DNA of 64,000 nucleotides from Gaiellales bacterium. GTDB lineage: Bacteria; Actinomycetota; Thermoleophilia; Gaiellales; JAICJC01. The DNA is taken from positions 62,001 to 126,000 of the forward strand of contig DASWRM010000007.1 in NCBI GenBank assembly GCA_036403155.1. Reading direction: 5' to 3'. The notes beneath the pieces were generated by a model, which searched no databases, was not told the DNA's origin, and saw only the letters and a list, made by a program, of their open reading frames with translations. Each line of letters opens with the position of its first letter. Position 1 is the stretch's first letter. Shown piece by piece: positions 62,993-64,000 of this stretch. Made by a program: the position numbers and the translations under genes.

Positions 62993-63523
62993 ATGACCCA
63001 GTCACGGTTCGCGGAGGCCCTCAGCGGCCAGATCGCCTACGAGTTCGGCGCGTCGCAGCAGTACATCGCGATCGCCGTCCACTACGACGCGGAGACGCTG
63101 CCCCGGCTCGCCGCGCACTTCTACCAGCAGGCGCTGGAGGAGCGGAATCACGCCATGATGATGGTGCAGTACCTGCTCGATGCCGGCGTCGACGTGACGA
63201 TCCCGGGCGTGGAGGCACCGCAGGTCTCGTTCGGCGACGTGGTCGAGCCGGTCGCGCTCGCGCTGGCCCAGGAGCGGCGGGTGACCGAGCAGATCGGCGC
63301 GCTTGCGACGCTCGCGCGCGAGACGGGGGACTACGCGGGCGAGCAGTTCATGCAGTGGTTCATCAAGGAGCAGGTGGAGGAGGTCTCCAGCATGTCCGGC
63401 CTGCTCACGGTCGTCGAGCGAGCGCGCGAGAACCCGTTGCTGGCCGAGGAGTACCTCGCCCGCGAGTCGGCAGCCGAGGCCGTCGACCCGACCGCTCCCC
63501 ATGCCGCCGGCGGCGCGCTCTAG
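62993..63523 (+). CDS. Ferritin-like di-iron protein (bacterioferritin B-like)
   Basis: The 176-residue protein has the ferroxidase-type ligands in AYEFGASQQYIAIAVHYD (Glu near 17), EERNHAMMMVQYLLD (Glu-x2-His near 53) and a later QERRVTEQI plus FIKEQVEEVSSM. The four-helix bundle length agrees with ferritins that store iron as a cage. AGGAG at 62979-62983 is a normal ribosome binding site 9 bases before the ATG. The divergent neighbour is a MOSC gene. It overlaps the next gene by 23 bases. Confidence 0.92.
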   Translation: MTQSRFAEALSGQIAYEFGASQQYIAIAVHYDAETLPRLAAHFYQQALEERNHAMMMVQYLLDAGVDVTIPGVEAPQVSFGDVVEPVALALAQERRVTEQIGALATLARETGDYAGEQFMQWFIKEQVEEVSSMSGLLTVVERARENPLLAEEYLARESAAEAVDPTAPHAAGGAL

Positions 63524-63980
63524 CGCCGCGACCGCCCTCGCCTGCGTGGCTCTCGCCGCGGGATGCCTGGGAGGCGGCTCCGGCCAGTCGAGCGGGCGGG
63601 CGGGTGGGGACGGGCCTTCGAGGTCGCAGTTCTCCGCGCGGGCCGTGGCGATCTGCCAGCGGTACCAGCGCCGGATCGGCTCGCTCACGAGCTCGACCGA
63701 TCTGGCCCACCTGGCCGCGCAGGGGCGCCGCGCGGTGGCGCTCGAGCGCGCCGAGCTTCGCGAGCTGCGGGCGCTCACGCCCCCGGCGGCCGACCGCACG
63801 GCGGTCGACCGCCTGTTCTCGACCCTCGAGGGCGCGATCGGCACGGGCGACAAGCTTGTCGCCGCCGCCGGCGCTCAAGACGCGGCCGGCGTGGCCGCGG
63901 ATGCGGAGCTGCTGAGGGCGCAGCTGGCGGCGACGGCCCGGCTCGCCCGCCCGTTCGGCCTGAACGCCTGCGCGCGGTAG
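63501..63980 (+). CDS. Small secreted lipoprotein of unknown function
   Basis: The 159-residue protein has a signal peptide with lipobox LAAGC (Cys22), a glycine/serine-rich linker, and a helical domain from about residue 45 (RAVAICQRYQRRI through AQLAATARLARPFG). The domain has two cysteines, in AICQRY and NACAR, that could pair. No known family is apparent. The start is inside the end of the ferritin gene, suggesting coupled translation. It ends 20 bases before the window edge. Confidence 0.72.
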   Translation: MPPAARSSAATALACVALAAGCLGGGSGQSSGRAGGDGPSRSQFSARAVAICQRYQRRIGSLTSSTDLAHLAAQGRRAVALERAELRELRALTPPAADRTAVDRLFSTLEGAIGTGDKLVAAAGAQDAAGVAADAELLRAQLAATARLARPFGLNACAR

Positions 63981-64000
63981 CGCCGCACGCCGCCGCTACA

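Overview
This window is a very GC-rich bacterial chromosome segment that carries the replication-origin neighbourhood. The gene content points to an actinobacterium, probably a deep-branching class such as Thermoleophilia. That class placement is inferred from gene content: NucS-type mismatch endonuclease, a futalosine menaquinone route, OpcA, a SigR-type ECF sigma factor with a zinc anti-sigma protein, and a 180-kDa-type NAD glutamate dehydrogenase. No rRNA, phage, transposase or CRISPR array was seen. No intergenic stretch exceeds 300 bases.

Layout. Bases 1-8000 are the origin block: recF (cut by the left edge), dnaN and dnaA on the minus strand, then rpmH, rnpA, yidD, yidC, jag, rsmG, parA and parB on the plus strand. 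DnaA-box-like sequences lie on both sides of dnaA, and a near-consensus parS spans the jag/rsmG junction. A tRNA-Ile(GAU), a DUF151 nuclease and a small unknown protein follow. Bases 8963-15568 are minus-strand operons: mntR-mntH (manganese), and nadB-nadC-nadA-mqnB-mqnD, which joins de novo NAD synthesis to two futalosine-pathway steps. Bases 15600-17030 hold the SigR-type sigma/anti-sigma pair, with a promoter that looks like its own target, and a MocA-like nucleotidyltransferase.

Bases 17069-30117 are mixed: M24 and M16 peptidases, a dienelactone hydrolase, an ECF42-type sigma factor with its YCII partner, a MOSC protein, NucS, an SRPBCC protein, a class V aminotransferase-like enzyme, an Lpd-like flavoprotein lacking its redox disulfide, a metallo-beta-lactamase-fold hydrolase, FabI and an acetyl-CoA synthetase. 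Bases 30148-33060 are a molybdate operon (HTH-TOBE regulator, modA, modB, modC), followed by glycerate kinase, HtpX, LemA, class I aldolase and a ROK kinase. Bases 37772-44879 encode an almost complete pentose phosphate pathway as one operon (tkt, tal, gnd, zwf, opcA, pgl); rpiA lies further right. Bases 44976-49765 are phoU and the divergent pstSCAB operon, with 11-base PHO-box-like repeats between them. The rest carries the large glutamate dehydrogenase, a DUF255/thioredoxin-fold protein, rpiA, an orphan DNA methyltransferase, a fatty-acid desaturase, a HhH-GPD repair protein, an SDR, an iron-type alcohol dehydrogenase, a second MOSC protein, a ferritin-like protein and a small lipoprotein.

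The most useful sequence-level observations are regulatory. Many genes have a TANNNT hexamer 6-8 bases before the start codon, so leaderless mRNAs seem common. The mntR promoter is built into the mqnD stop codon and a palindrome. The sigma-factor promoter resembles SigR/SigH targets and would yield a longer protein form than the downstream promoter. Two genes look as if they start at ATC. I found no clearly new multi-gene defence or mobile system.
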